NCBI GenBank assembly: GCA_903845935.1
Contig: CAIMZI010000118.1
Coordinates: forward strand, 1-64,000
DNA: 64,000 bases
Reading direction: 5' to 3'
From: an uncultured beta proteobacterium
GTDB lineage: Bacteria > Pseudomonadota > Gammaproteobacteria > Burkholderiales > Burkholderiaceae_C
A program made the translations under genes and the position numbers. The notes under the pieces were generated by a model that saw only the letters and a program-made list of their open reading frames with translations, was not told the DNA's origin and did not search any database. Below are positions 34,287 to 43,595 of the stretch, piece by piece (position 1 is the first letter of the stretch; every line of letters starts with the position of its first letter).

Positions 34287-36467
34287 ATGGTGCAGGGCTT
34301 CAGGACAACAAGGCCCCCAAGCGTGAACGACCACTGGATAGCAAACTGGAAACGAGCCCTCAACCACGAGGGTGTCATCCGCGGCGCGCAGGCCCTGCTG
34401 GCCCTGGGCTGCGTGCTGGCGCTGGGCTGGCAGGCCGAGTGGCAGGACGAGCTGATGCCGGTGGTGCTGGGCGTGTTGGCCAGCGCCTTCACCGAAACTG
34501 ACGACAACTGGAGCGGACGCCTGAAGGCACAGCTGCTAAGCCTGGGCGCCTTTGCCCTGGTGGCCGCCGCCGTCTGGGCGGCATTGCCATCGTTTGTGAC
34601 GCTGGCGGCGGTGCTGGCGTTGTCGGCCTTTGTGCTGACCATGCTGGGCGCTTTAGGCGAGCGCTACCGGGCGATTGCCTTTGGCGCCTTGGTGCTGTTT
34701 ATCTACACCGCGCTGTCGGCGCAAAACAACCGCGACCAGGCGCTCGAGGTCGCCCCCTATTTGCTGGGTGGTGCCGCCTGGTACGGTCTGGTGTCGCTGT
34801 GCTGGGCCGCCGCCTGGCCACGGCCGACGGTGCGCCATCGCCTGTCGCAACTCTATGCCCTGCTGGGTGAATACCTGCGTCTGAAGGCGCAGCTGCTGGA
34901 GCCGGTCAGCGACATCGACCTGGCCGGTCGCCGACTGCAACTCGCGCTGCACAACGGTCGCGTGGTGGATGCGCTGAACGCCACCAAGGAGAGCCTGTTG
35001 AGTCGCTTGGGCTCTGGCGAGCCGCCGGCCTGGATGCAGGAGGCCATGCGCCAATACTTGGCTGCACAGGACATCCACGAGCGCGTCAGCTCCTCACACG
35101 AAAGCTATGCCGTGCTGGCCGAGGCCTTTCCGCGTTCCGACGCGCTCTACCGCTGCCAGCGCGTGCTCAGCGTGCTGGGCGAGCAGGCGCACAAGTTTGC
35201 GCGGGCCATACGGGATCGCAGCCGGGCGCAACATGCCGGCACGACCGCCCGGGCGATTGAAGACATGCAAAGCGCCATGCAATTTCTGGACGCATCGCAA
35301 GCTGCGCCCGCGTTGCAGCGGCCCTTGAGCGCTCTGCATGCGCTGGGCGACAACCTGACCAGTCTGGCCAGCGTATTTGCCAGCGCCATGCGCCATGGTG
35401 GTGTGGCCCCCGACCTGAGTCTGATTGACCGCAAGCCACGTAGCCTGGGCGAGGCCTGGGGCCGGGTGCGTGCCCAGTTGAACCTGCGCTCCCCCCTAAT
35501 GCGCCATGCCCTGCGCCTTTCCCTGGCCTTGTTGGTGGCCTTCGCGGTGATGCGCGCCACCCACGATCCGCACGGCTACTGGATCTTGTTGACGGTGGTG
35601 TTCACCAGCCAGCCCCACTTTGCCGCTACGTTGAGCCGGGCTGTGCAACGCGCGGTTGGCACTGTGGTGGGCCTGGCGCTGGGGTGGGCGCTGATCCGGC
35701 TGTTTCCCGGGGCCTTGCTGCAGGCCGGCTGCATGGTGCTGGCCGGCGCCCTGTTTATCGGTAAACGCCAGACCGACCTGCGCGGCGCCACGGCCGCCAT
35801 CACCGCGCTGGTGCTGCTGAGCTTTCACCAGATGGGTATGTCGCAGGGCGTGATTCCGGCGCGGCTGCTGGATGCCGCACTGGGCAGCGCGATATCGGCG
35901 CTGGCGGCCTGGTTGGTGCTGCCCAACTGGCAGGCGCGCCAGCTGCCGCACCTGGCGGCGCAGGCCCTGCGCGCCCAGGCCGGTTATCTGCATGAAATCC
36001 TGCTGCAGTACCAGGACGGCAAGCAGGACCACCTGGCCTACCGGCTGGCGCGCCGCAATGCGCACAACGCCGACGCTGCGCTGGCCAACGCCTTTGGCGC
36101 GATGCGCAAGGAGCCTGCCGGCACGCGCCTGAACGAGGCCGCCTGCGCTCAATTTGTGGTGCTGTCGCACATGCTGCTGAATTTTCTCTCGGCGCTGGGC
36201 GCACACCGCGGCGAGATCGAGGTGGGCAGGCTGGACGCGCCTACCCGCCAGGTCGCCGAGCAGCTGCAACAGGGGCTGCAGAGTCTGTCGCAACTGCTGG
36301 AGCAACCGCGTCTGCCGGTGGTGCGCCGCAGCGCGCCCGGTGCCAGCACGGCCGCGCCCGATGACGCTCTGGAGGCTCAGAGCCTGCTGCTTTCGCAACT
36401 GCGCCTGGCCAGTCGCCTGCTGCCCGAGCTGGGTCAGCAGGCGCTGCTGTTCGGTGCGCCGCGCTGA
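34287..36467 (+). CDS. FUSC-family inner-membrane transporter (YccS/YhfK-like)
   Basis: A 726-residue protein with the duplicated FUSC layout: a first block of about six membrane helices (about 35-165), a long cytoplasmic helical part (about 170-390), a second hydrophobic block (about 405-555, HDPHGYWILLTVVFTSQPHF) and a C-terminal helical tail. Relatives include YccS, YhfK and AaeB-like exporters of aromatic acids. Substrate unknown. ATG 34287 has no good ribosome site; GTG 34323 (MNDHWIANWK) is an equally good start. It stands alone, divergent from the HTH-receiver gene. Confidence 0.85.
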   Translation: MVQGFRTTRPPSVNDHWIANWKRALNHEGVIRGAQALLALGCVLALGWQAEWQDELMPVVLGVLASAFTETDDNWSGRLKAQLLSLGAFALVAAAVWAALPSFVTLAAVLALSAFVLTMLGALGERYRAIAFGALVLFIYTALSAQNNRDQALEVAPYLLGGAAWYGLVSLCWAAAWPRPTVRHRLSQLYALLGEYLRLKAQLLEPVSDIDLAGRRLQLALHNGRVVDALNATKESLLSRLGSGEPPAWMQEAMRQYLAAQDIHERVSSSHESYAVLAEAFPRSDALYRCQRVLSVLGEQAHKFARAIRDRSRAQHAGTTARAIEDMQSAMQFLDASQAAPALQRPLSALHALGDNLTSLASVFASAMRHGGVAPDLSLIDRKPRSLGEAWGRVRAQLNLRSPLMRHALRLSLALLVAFAVMRATHDPHGYWILLTVVFTSQPHFAATLSRAVQRAVGTVVGLALGWALIRLFPGALLQAGCMVLAGALFIGKRQTDLRGATAAITALVLLSFHQMGMSQGVIPARLLDAALGSAISALAAWLVLPNWQARQLPHLAAQALRAQAGYLHEILLQYQDGKQDHLAYRLARRNAHNADAALANAFGAMRKEPAGTRLNEAACAQFVVLSHMLLNFLSALGAHRGEIEVGRLDAPTRQVAEQLQQGLQSLSQLLEQPRLPVVRRSAPGASTAAPDDALEAQSLLLSQLRLASRLLPELGQQALLFGAPR

Positions 36468-36598
36468 CCCTGCGGCACCGGCGCAAACTGCCTGGGGAAT
36501 CGCAGTGGATGCCACTGGGGCAGTGACAAGGGCGATCAAAATAGGGCCATCCATCAGGCTATCGAATATTTAATCGACTGGAAGCAAAGAGGACAACC

Positions 36599-36943
36599 AT
36601 GCCCGAGGGCAAGCGCGGCGGGCAGTTCTACGCCCCGGCCAGCATCGTCAAGACCCTGGTGGCCGTACTCAACCCGCACACCGGCAAGGTCTACGACCCC
36701 TGCTGCGGCTCGGGCGGCATGTTTGTGCAGTCCGAGCGATTCATTGAAGCGCATGGCGGCAAGATCGGCGACGTGTCGATCTACGGCTAAGAGGCCAACC
36801 CGACCACATGGCGCCTGGCGGCGATGAACCTCGCCACCAAGATGCAGCAGTTGACCGAGAAACTGGGGGAGCAGATGGCAAAGGGCTCAGAGCTTGACCA
36901 GTTGATCCGGCAGAAGCTGGGGGGGCTGGGGTATGAGTTCTGA
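36599..36943 (+). pseudogene. hsdM: Remnant of a type I restriction methylase (HsdM)
   Basis: The reading frame matches two separated parts of HsdM. The first has the pre-motif [11 protein letters not shown] and SAM-binding motif [10 protein letters not shown]. After VSIYG an in-frame TAA (36788-36790) stands where HsdM normally has Gln (YGQE). The frame then continues EANPTTWRLAAMNLA and jumps to the extreme C-terminus (LIRQKLGGLGYEF). So the N-terminal part and most of the catalytic domain including NPPF are deleted, plus one nonsense change. It cannot be active. Its stop overlaps the next fragment. Confidence 0.85.
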
Positions 36944-37241
36944 AGTGACGCTCCACACAGCCGACTACCGGCAATGGCTGGGCGAACTGAAAGTCCGCTT
37001 TCGCCAAGTTCAGCTTAAAGCTGCCGTCGCGGTCAACACTGCCATGCTCCAGTTCTACTGGGACTTGGGGGCCGACATGGTGGTCAAACAAACGCAGTTC
37101 GCGTGGGGTACCTGTGACCGGGATATGAACCTGCCGGGATGGGGCTTACACCCATTGTCAGAAGATTTGAAGGGTCATTGGGCCGTATCAGTCAATGGCA
37201 ATTGGCGGATGACGTGTTGCCCGCATTGGGGCTGGGTGTGA
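36933..37241 (+). pseudogene. Fused remnants: YhcG/DUF1016 N-terminus and HigB toxin C-terminus
   Basis: One 102-residue frame made of two unrelated pieces. Residues 1-59 match the start of YhcG/PDDEXK nuclease proteins (LHTADYRQWLGELK, AAVAVNTAMLQFYWDLG). Residues about 61-94 match the C-terminal half of a HigB/RelE-type toxin (DMNLPGWGLHPLSEDLKGHW, then SVNGNWRMT). The toxin's conserved ending is missing and the frame runs into unrelated residues. The junction near 37110 marks a deletion that joined two genes. Not expected to be functional. Confidence 0.75.
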
Positions 37242-37266
37242 CCCAAGCCGCCGAACAGCGATTCAA
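37205..37266 (+). pseudogene. higA: Remnant of a HigA-type antitoxin
   Basis: A short frame, shifted relative to the HigB remnant, reads DDVLPALGLGVTQAAEQ, the typical start of the HigA helix-turn-helix antitoxin. Similarity ends near 37266. In live loci higA directly follows higB, as here. Confidence 0.6.
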
Positions 37267-37707
37267 GACCACACCCATGCGCGTGAAGCCTGCGCCAGCA
37301 ATGGCCGCATAGAGATTCCGCGAAGCCCTGGCGCGGTTCCGAGAAGCAGCGTCAGCAGCACAGTAACCAGTTTGGCCCCAGCCTAGCACTCCGCCATCGC
37401 CATCTTCAGTCCTGCGGATCAGCCCGACCCGCAAGCATCATGAAAACCGATACCGCTGGCTGACCAAAGGCCAAAGCGTATTCATTGCGAAATTGACCGC
37501 CACATCCCAAGCCCTCACGCACTTGGAAACCAAAACCATGAAAACACTTTCCCACTCAGAGTTAAAGGCCGAGATGTTCGCCGAACCCTTGGAGGTGACC
37601 ATGCCATCATGTCCGCCGTTGTCTTCTGTGGGACGGCAGGCCTTGCCGGGTTCGATTGGTACAAAGCAATGTACCGATGGCGGCACACCGCAGGTATGAG
37701 GGTGTGG
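37267..37707. other. Decayed intergenic stretch next to tRNA-Thr
   Basis: No intact gene. A frame from 37493 to 37699 contains MKTLSHSELKAEMFAEP (from ATG 37538), which looks like the first residues of another helix-turn-helix antitoxin before the sequence turns non-coding. The stretch continues the graveyard of defence and toxin-antitoxin genes. Confidence 0.45.
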
Positions 37708-37745
37708 AAACAAGAAAGGGTTAGCAGTCACTTACCTGCTAACCC
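37708..37745 (-). terminator. Rho-independent terminator of tRNA-Thr
   Basis: A 10-bp perfect stem GGGTTAGCAG/CTGCTAACCC with an 8-nt loop (37718-37745) lies 10 nt after the tRNA 3' end and on the minus strand is followed by TTTCTTGTTT. Confidence 0.85.
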
Positions 37746-37755
37746 TTGTGTCTAT

Positions 37756-37831
37756 TGGTGCCGCTTGACGGAATCGAACTGTCGACCTTCTCCTTACGAA
37801 GGAGCTGCTCTACCAACTGAGCTAAAGCGGC
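37756..37831 (-). tRNA. tRNA-Thr (anticodon CGT)
   Basis: A 76-nt cloverleaf with encoded CCA. Acceptor GCCGCTT/AAGCGGC, D-arm GCTC-AGTTGGTA-GAGC, anticodon loop TTCGTAA with CGT (37796-37798), and T-loop TTCGATT are all seen. Two mismatches appear: the outermost anticodon-stem pair (G-A) and one T-stem pair (A-C). CGT reads ACG threonine codons. The decayed defence-gene region lies against its 3' end, the usual place for integrative elements. Confidence 0.93.
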
Positions 37832-37844
37832 ACTAAGCCCGAGA

Positions 37845-38855
37845 TTATAACGGCGTGAAATAGCTGGCGGCGCGCTCCACCTCATTCTTGGAACCCAGAA
37901 TCACACTGACGCGCTGGTGCAACTGGTTGGGTTCTATGTCCAGGATGCGCTGGGTGCCGGTGCTGGCTGCGCCGCCGGCTTGTTCCACGATCCAGCCCAT
38001 GGGGTTGGCTTCGTACATCAGGCGCAGCTTGCCGGGCTTGCCCGGTTCGCGCTTGTCCCAGGGGTAGAGGAAGACGCCGCCACGGGTCAGGATGCGGTGC
38101 ACGTCGGCCACCATGCTGGCAATCCAGCGCATATTGAAGTCCTTGCCGCGTGGGCCGGTCTGACCAGCCAGGCATTCGTCGATGTAGCGCTTCACCGGCT
38201 CGTCCCAGTGCCGCATATTGCTCATGTTGATGGCAAATTCCTTGGTGTCTTCCGGGATGCGCATGTCCTTCTGGGTCAGCACAAAGGAACCCTGCTCGCG
38301 GTCCAGGGTGAACATGGACACACCGTCACCAACGGTCAGCACCAGCGTGGTTTGCGGGCCATAAATGCAGTAGCCGGCCGCGACCTGCTTGGTGCCGGCC
38401 TGTAAAAAGTCTTGTTCGGATACGCCCGCGCCTTCTGGCTTTTTGAGCACGCTGAAGATGGTGCCAATGCTGACGTTGACGTCGATGTTGCTGGAGCCGT
38501 CCAGGGGATCAAACAGCAGCAGGTACTCGCCCTGCGGGTAGCGATTGGGCACCACGTGTATGCCTTCCATTTCCTCGCTGGCCATGGCCGCCAGGTGGCC
38601 GCCCCATTCGTTGGCTTCGATCAGCACATCGTTGGCAATGATGTCCAGCTTCTTCTGGATCTCGCCCTGGATGTTTTCGCTCTCGGCCTCGGCCACACCC
38701 AGCACGCCACCCAGGGCGCCCTTGTTGACAGCCAGGCTGATGCTCTTGCAGGCGCGCGCCACCACTTCCAGCAGCAGCCGCAGCTGCGCCGGAATGGTGC
38801 CGTCCCGGCGTTGCTCTTCGACCAGATAACGGGTCAGTGAAATTTTCGGTGACAT
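37845..38855 (-). CDS. fbp: Fructose-1,6-bisphosphatase class I
   Basis: A 336-residue class I FBPase that removes the 1-phosphate from fructose 1,6-bisphosphate in gluconeogenesis and the Calvin cycle. The metal site [13 protein letters not shown] is intact, as are [10 protein letters not shown] and [16 protein letters not shown] around the substrate site. The ATG at 38855 has a strong AAGGAAGG ribosome site; a longer frame upstream runs through the pepN end and is not used. It follows pepN by 20 nt, so the two are probably cotranscribed. The tRNA-Thr gene lies 13 nt downstream. Confidence 0.96.
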   Translation of the reverse strand: MSPKISLTRYLVEEQRRDGTIPAQLRLLLEVVARACKSISLAVNKGALGGVLGVAEAESENIQGEIQKKLDIIANDVLIEANEWGGHLAAMASEEMEGIHVVPNRYPQGEYLLLFDPLDGSSNIDVNVSIGTIFSVLKKPEGAGVSEQDFLQAGTKQVAAGYCIYGPQTTLVLTVGDGVSMFTLDREQGSFVLTQKDMRIPEDTKEFAINMSNMRHWDEPVKRYIDECLAGQTGPRGKDFNMRWIASMVADVHRILTRGGVFLYPWDKREPGKPGKLRLMYEANPMGWIVEQAGGAASTGTQRILDIEPNQLHQRVSVILGSKNEVERAASYFTPL

Positions 38856-38875
38856 GTTTTTCCTTCCTTGGTTTA

Positions 38876-41605
38876 TCAATCTGCCAGGGCGCGAGCGACG
38901 ACTTCGCGCACATCGTTGCTCAAATCCGTCTTGGCGGCGACGCGCTTGAGCGCCTCGCAAGCAGCGCTGCGATAGGGCTCGGCCAGGCGCTTCCAGCGGT
39001 CCATGGCGCGCGCCAGGCGGGCGGCCACTTGCGGGTTGGTGGCGTCGAGTTCGATCACGCGCTCGCTCCAGAACACATAGCCGGCCGCGTCCGGGCGGTG
39101 GAAAGCGCCGGGGTTGGCGCTGCAGTAGCTGAAGATGACGCTGCGTGCCCGGTTCGGGTTGCGCAGATTGAAGTCGGGGTGCGTCATCAACTGGCGCACG
39201 GCGGGCAGCACGTTGCCGCCACGGTCCGGCGCGCCGGCCTGCAGCGCAAACCACTTGTCCAGCACCAGCGCTTCGTCCTTGAACAGGGCGTGGAAGCGCG
39301 CCAATGCGCCAGTAGCCAGCTCGTGACCGCTGCTGACCAGGGCCTGCAGTGCGTTGAAGCGGTCGGTCATATTGCCCGCATCCTTGAAGCGCTGCAGCGT
39401 CTTGCCGGGCCAGATCGCTTCACCGCTTTGGGTGGCAGCCAGGCACAGGAAGTTGAGCGCCATACCGGCCAGGGCGCGGCGGCCGCTGGAAAGGGGGTCG
39501 GGGCGGTAAGCGCCATTGTCCTGGTGCATCGCAAATGCCCATTCCCAATCAGCCAACAGGACGGTGGCCAGTTGCAAGCGCATGCTTTCGCGCACCGCAT
39601 GGATGCGCTGCGGGTCAACCTGTTCCAGTTGCTCGGCGAGGTAGGTTTCGCTGGGGAGGGTCAGCACCAGCTCCTTGAACGCGGCGTCCAGCGTGGGGTG
39701 GCGCAGCACGGTGCGCATGGCTTCCAGATAGGCCGCGTTCAGCACGCTGCCCGTGCTGTCGCCCGAGGCGATGGCAGCCAGTGCGCTGCGAACCGCCAGA
39801 CGCTGACCGGCCTCCCAGCGGTTGAAGGCATCGGGGTCATGGGCCAACAGGGTCAGCAACTGGGCGTCGCTGTACTCAAAGTCCAGCAGCACCGGTGCCG
39901 AGAAACCGCGCAGGATGGAAGGCACAGGCTCCTCCAGCACATTCTCAAAGGTGATGGATTCATCGGAGCCGGTCATCACGAACAGGTGGCTGGCCTCGGG
40001 CACAACGCCACCGCCCACCACATGCAAGGGCAGGGCGGAACCGCTGGCCGCACCCAGCAGGCCCAGGCTGATCGGGATGACGAAGGGCAGCTTGTCGGCC
40101 TGGCCAGCGGTGGGCGCGCAGCTCTGGCTGAAGTGCAGGGTGTAGCGCTGTGATTCGGCGTGGTATTCGCCGCGGGCGCTCACACGTGGTGTGCCTGCCT
40201 GGCTGTACCAGCGCTTGAACTGGGGCAGCAGCTTGGCCAGTGGGGATTCGGGGTTGGCTTCGGCAATCGACGAGGCGAAGTCGTCGCAAGTGACGGCCTG
40301 GCCGTCAAAGCGTTCGAAGTACAGCTTCATGCCGCGCTCAAAGCCCTTGCGTCCGGAAAGCCCCGGCGCACCCGCGAGCGTCTGCATCATGCGCACCACT
40401 TCCGCACCTTTTTCGTAAATGGTGACGGTGTAGAAGTTGTTGATTTCGATATAGCTGTCGGGCCGCACCGGGTGCGCCATGGGGCCGGCGTCTTCCGGGA
40501 ACTGACTGGTGCGCAGCACGCGCACATCCTCAATGCGCTTGACGGCGCGGGCGCTGGGGTCGGCGCACAGGTCTTGGCTGAATTCCTGGTCGCGGAAAAC
40601 GGTCAGGCCTTCTTTCAGCGACAGCTGGAACCAGTCGCGGCAGGTGATGCGGTTGCCGGTCCAGTTGTGAAAATACTCGTGGCCGACCACGCTTTCGATG
40701 TTGGAGTAATCCACATCGGTGGCCGTGGCCTGGTTCGCCAGCACGTATTTGGTGTTGAAGATGTTGAGGCCCTTGTTCTCCATGGCGCCCATGTTGAAGT
40801 CGCTGGTGGCCACAATCATGAAGCGCTCCAGGTCCAGTGGCAGGCCGAAGCGCGCCTCATCCCAGACGACAGACGCCATCAGCGAGTTCATGGCGTGCTC
40901 GGTCTTGTCCAGGTCGCCGGGGCGCACATAGACCTGCAGCAGATGGTCGCTACCCGTGCGCGAGGTGATGCGCTGCTCGCGGCTGACCAGCTGGCCGGCC
41001 ACCAGGGCAAACAGGTAGCAGGGTTTTTTGTGCGGATCGGCCCACTTGGCAAAGTGGCGGCCGTCTTCGAGTGCACCTTGCTCGACCAGATTGCCGTTGC
41101 TCAAGAGCACCGGGAACTTGGCCTTGTCGGCGCGCAACGTGACGGTGTAGCTCGACATCACATCCGGGCGGTCCAGGAAGTAGGTGATGCGTCTAAAGCC
41201 CTCGGCCTCGCACTGGGTGAAGAAGGAGTCGTTGCTGACGTACAGGCCCATCAGCTTGGTGTTCTTGGCCGGCAGGCAGGTGGTGAAGATTTCCAGCGCA
41301 AAGGGCTCGGGTCCTTCGGGCAGATTTTCCAGCACCAGTTTGTCGCCGTCCATCTTGAACGAGGTGCCGGCGCCATTGACCAGCACGCGGGCCAGGTTCA
41401 GCTCTTCGCCGTCCAGACGCAGCGCCTGTGGCGCCACATCCGGGTTGCGGCGCAGCGTCATCTTGTTGAGGACGCGGGTCTTGGCCGGATCGAGGTCAAA
41501 GCACAGGTCTACCGTGTCAATCCAGAAGGCCGGGGCGCTGTAGGCTTCGCGCAGAACCGTGGTCGGCGCGGCGGGCGCACCATCGCCTTTAAGGCTTTGC
41601 AACAT
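38876..41605 (-). CDS. pepN: Aminopeptidase N (M1 family)
   Basis: A 909-residue zinc aminopeptidase, near the usual ~870-900. The exopeptidase motif [11 protein letters not shown] precedes zinc motif [13 protein letters not shown] (HExxH) with the third ligand Glu downstream in [13 protein letters not shown]. The long helical C-terminal domain is complete. It degrades cytoplasmic peptides. The start overlaps the HAD phosphatase gene by 17 nt and fbp follows, giving an operon HAD-pepN-fbp. Confidence 0.95.
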   Translation of the reverse strand: MLQSLKGDGAPAAPTTVLREAYSAPAFWIDTVDLCFDLDPAKTRVLNKMTLRRNPDVAPQALRLDGEELNLARVLVNGAGTSFKMDGDKLVLENLPEGPEPFALEIFTTCLPAKNTKLMGLYVSNDSFFTQCEAEGFRRITYFLDRPDVMSSYTVTLRADKAKFPVLLSNGNLVEQGALEDGRHFAKWADPHKKPCYLFALVAGQLVSREQRITSRTGSDHLLQVYVRPGDLDKTEHAMNSLMASVVWDEARFGLPLDLERFMIVATSDFNMGAMENKGLNIFNTKYVLANQATATDVDYSNIESVVGHEYFHNWTGNRITCRDWFQLSLKEGLTVFRDQEFSQDLCADPSARAVKRIEDVRVLRTSQFPEDAGPMAHPVRPDSYIEINNFYTVTIYEKGAEVVRMMQTLAGAPGLSGRKGFERGMKLYFERFDGQAVTCDDFASSIAEANPESPLAKLLPQFKRWYSQAGTPRVSARGEYHAESQRYTLHFSQSCAPTAGQADKLPFVIPISLGLLGAASGSALPLHVVGGGVVPEASHLFVMTGSDESITFENVLEEPVPSILRGFSAPVLLDFEYSDAQLLTLLAHDPDAFNRWEAGQRLAVRSALAAIASGDSTGSVLNAAYLEAMRTVLRHPTLDAAFKELVLTLPSETYLAEQLEQVDPQRIHAVRESMRLQLATVLLADWEWAFAMHQDNGAYRPDPLSSGRRALAGMALNFLCLAATQSGEAIWPGKTLQRFKDAGNMTDRFNALQALVSSGHELATGALARFHALFKDEALVLDKWFALQAGAPDRGGNVLPAVRQLMTHPDFNLRNPNRARSVIFSYCSANPGAFHRPDAAGYVFWSERVIELDATNPQVAARLARAMDRWKRLAEPYRSAACEALKRVAAKTDLSNDVREVVARALAD

Positions 41606-42362
41606 GGTGTTTCTCCAAAAATCGGTTGTTCATTAATTCGGTGAAATTCTTCGCATGGGCCAGCACATGCTCGCCCGCCAGTTCAGCGGCTGAGTGTCCG
41701 GTGCAGATGCCCACGGCCCGCATACCGGCGCGCCGGGCGGCCTCGATGCCCAGCGGAGCGTCTTCAAACACAATACAGTGCGCCGGTGACACTCCGAGGC
41801 GGCGCGCCACTTCCAGAAAAATGGCGGGTTCTGGCTTGCCGGGCAGGCCTTCGTCACCGCCCACGGCCACAGCGGGAAGGGGGCGCAGCTTGAGGTGGGC
41901 GTAGGCAAAGGCGACGTTGTGCCGGTCTCCGGCGGTGCCGACACCGATCTGCAGGCCGCGTTCCCTGGCGGCTTCGGCAAAGGCGCTAAAGCCAAGTACC
42001 TCCGCAAACTTCGGCGCAAAAATCTCGCGGTACAGCGTTTCCTTTTCCTGCACATAGGCCAGCGCCTCGGCATCACTCAGTTCACGCTCGAACAGTATGC
42101 GCATGCACTCCAGACCGGTGCGACCGGTGGTGCGGCGCATCAGCTCGGGCAGGTCGACTTCAATGCCGTGACGACGCGCCAGTTCGCCCCAGCTCTGGGC
42201 ATGCGAAGGCATGGAGTCAACCATGGTGCCGTCCATGTCGAAGATGAGGGCCCCCACGCTTGCCGCTTCGCGTGCTGCGCTGCCCCCCGAGGAGGCCGTC
42301 ATCGGCTTGGGGCGGCCCGGCGCCGATGGAGCCTCCACGCTTGCCGCTTCGCTCAAACTCAT
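41589..42362 (-). CDS. HAD-superfamily phosphatase (beta-phosphoglucomutase/Gph-like)
   Basis: A 257-residue frame whose true HAD part begins at about residue 36. Motif I is [11 protein letters not shown] (nucleophile Asp and acid Asp two later), motif II lies in GVGTAG, the lysine in PGKPEPAIF and motif IV in [12 protein letters not shown]. The cap between them fits phosphoglycolate phosphatase or beta-phosphoglucomutase relatives, with the substrate open. The first 35 residues are encoded by a REP-like repeat and contain SEAASV and REAASV copies; real translation may start at ATG 42302 or GTG 42257. It overlaps pepN by 17 nt. Confidence 0.85.
   Translation of the reverse strand: MSLSEAASVEAPSAPGRPKPMTASSGGSAAREAASVGALIFDMDGTMVDSMPSHAQSWGELARRHGIEVDLPELMRRTTGRTGLECMRILFERELSDAEALAYVQEKETLYREIFAPKFAEVLGFSAFAEAARERGLQIGVGTAGDRHNVAFAYAHLKLRPLPAVAVGGDEGLPGKPEPAIFLEVARRLGVSPAHCIVFEDAPLGIEAARRAGMRAVGICTGHSAAELAGEHVLAHAKNFTELMNNRFLEKHHVAKP
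42254..42352. repeat. REP-like repeat element, copy A
   Basis: Lies just after the prfB stop. Two copies of an 18-bp word (ccacgcttgccgcttcgc, 42254-42271 and 42335-42352) flank a G/C hairpin region. Inside, CATCGG and CCGATG (42300-42305/42323-42328) close a 17-nt loop cttggggcggcccggcg that is identical in copy B at 43573-43589. Confidence 0.7.
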
Positions 42363-43463
42363 ACGCCCTGCTTCAACGAGGCTTCAATGAACACATCCAG
42401 GTCGCCGTCCAGCACCTTTTGCGTGGCCGAGACTTCGACATTGGTGCGCAGGTCCTTGATGCGGCTGTTGTCCAGCACGTAGCTGCGGATCTGGTGGCCC
42501 CAGCCGACGTCGGTCTTGGTGTCTTCCAGCTTTTGCTGTTCGGCCTGGCGCTTGCGCATCTCAAAGTCGTACAGACGGCTACGCAGGCGCTTCCAGGCCA
42601 CCTCACGGTTGCCGTGCTGGCTGCGTCCGTCCTGGCACTGCACCACGATATTGGTCGGGATGTGGGTCAGGCGGACGGCCGAATCGGTCTTGTTGATGTG
42701 CTGGCCACCGGCGCCGCTGGCGCGGAAGGTGTCCACCCGCACATCGGCCGGGTTGATGTCGATCTCAATCGTGTCGTCAATTTCGGGATAGACGAAAACG
42801 CTGGCAAAGCTGGTGTGGCGTCCGCCCGAGGAGTCGAAGGGTGACTTGCGCACCAGGCGGTGCACACCGGTCTCGGTGCGCAACAGGCCAAAGGCGTATT
42901 CGCCGTCGATCTTGATGGTGGCGCCCTTGATACCTGCCGTGTCGCCATCGGTCAGGTCTTCCACGGTGGCGGTGAAACCCTTGCGCTCGGCGTATTTCAG
43001 GTACTGGCGCAGCAACATGCTGGCCCAGTCGCAGGCTTCCGTGCCGCCGGCGCCGGCCTGGATGTCCAGAAAGCAGGGCAGGGGGTCGGCCGGATTGTTG
43101 AACATGCGCCGGAATTCCAGGTCTTCGATGATCTTGGCCAGCTTGGCGGTCTCGCCCTCAATGGTGATCAGGCCCGCCTCATCGTCGTCTTCGCGGCTCA
43201 TCTCGTAGAGCTCGGTGTTGTCGGAGAGTTCGCTCTCCAGCTGGTTCAGCGTGAGGACCACGCCGTCGAGCATTTTCTTTTCCTTGCCCAGTTCTTGGGC
43301 CTTCTTGGGGTCGTTCCAGACCGTCGGATCTTCCAGGCTGGCGTTTACCGTGCGCAGGCGCTCTGATTTGGCATCGTAGTCAAAGATACCCCCGTAACGC
43401 CAGCGCTCGGGCGCTCAGGTCGTTGAGGGTGGTGCCGATGAGGTTGCTGCGTTCGATTTCCAT
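42359..43463 (-). CDS. prfB: Peptide chain release factor 2, with programmed +1 frameshift
   Basis: A 367-residue RF2 that ends translation at UGA and UAA. The first frame ([20 protein letters not shown]...) stops at TGA 43380-43382 inside the classic shift sequence AGGGGGTATCTTTGAC; a +1 shift continues into the main frame to 42359. The GGQ catalytic motif ([11 protein letters not shown]) and the SPF stop-recognition tripeptide (SPFDSSGG) are intact. The shift lets RF2 regulate its own level. Length is normal. A repeat element lies directly downstream. Confidence 0.96.
43380..43395 (-). promoter_or_regulatory. RF2 programmed frameshift site
   Basis: On the minus strand AGGGGGTATCTTTGAC holds an internal Shine-Dalgarno-like AGGGGG three bases before the slippery CTT-TGA-C, as in most bacterial prfB genes. 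Confidence 0.95.
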
Positions 43464-43535
43464 GATGTTCTTTTCTTGAGGTGTGCGGTTCGTTAATGCC
43501 GCATTTTCTCACGCTTAGGGATGGTTGCCCCCAGA

Positions 43536-43595
43536 CCAGGCTTTGCCTGGCCCCCCGGGGGGTGCAGTCGTTCTTGGGGCGGCCCGGCGAACGAC
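43536..43595. repeat. REP-like repeat element, copy B
   Basis: Directly after the stop of the alpha/beta hydrolase gene. Contains CCAGGC-ttt-GCCTGG (43536-43550), CCCCCCGGGGGG (43551-43562), and GTCGTT/AACGAC (43567-43572/43590-43595) closing the same 17-nt loop as copy A. The stem differs from copy A but stays paired. It may act as a terminator for the hydrolase gene. Confidence 0.7.

Noticed and set aside
37609-37836. Plus-strand frame running through the tRNA region
   Set aside because: It reads across the antisense of a tRNA gene and its terminator and has no protein character.
38837-41644. Two long plus-strand frames opposite pepN
   Set aside because: pepN is complete with GAMEN and HExxH motifs on the minus strand; the plus frames are shadows.
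42860-43366. Plus-strand frame over prfB
   Set aside because: Antisense shadow; prfB with its frameshift explains the region.
43273-43463. prfB upstream part as a frameshifted pseudogene
   Set aside because: The shift lies at the canonical programmed frameshift sequence, so the gene is intact.
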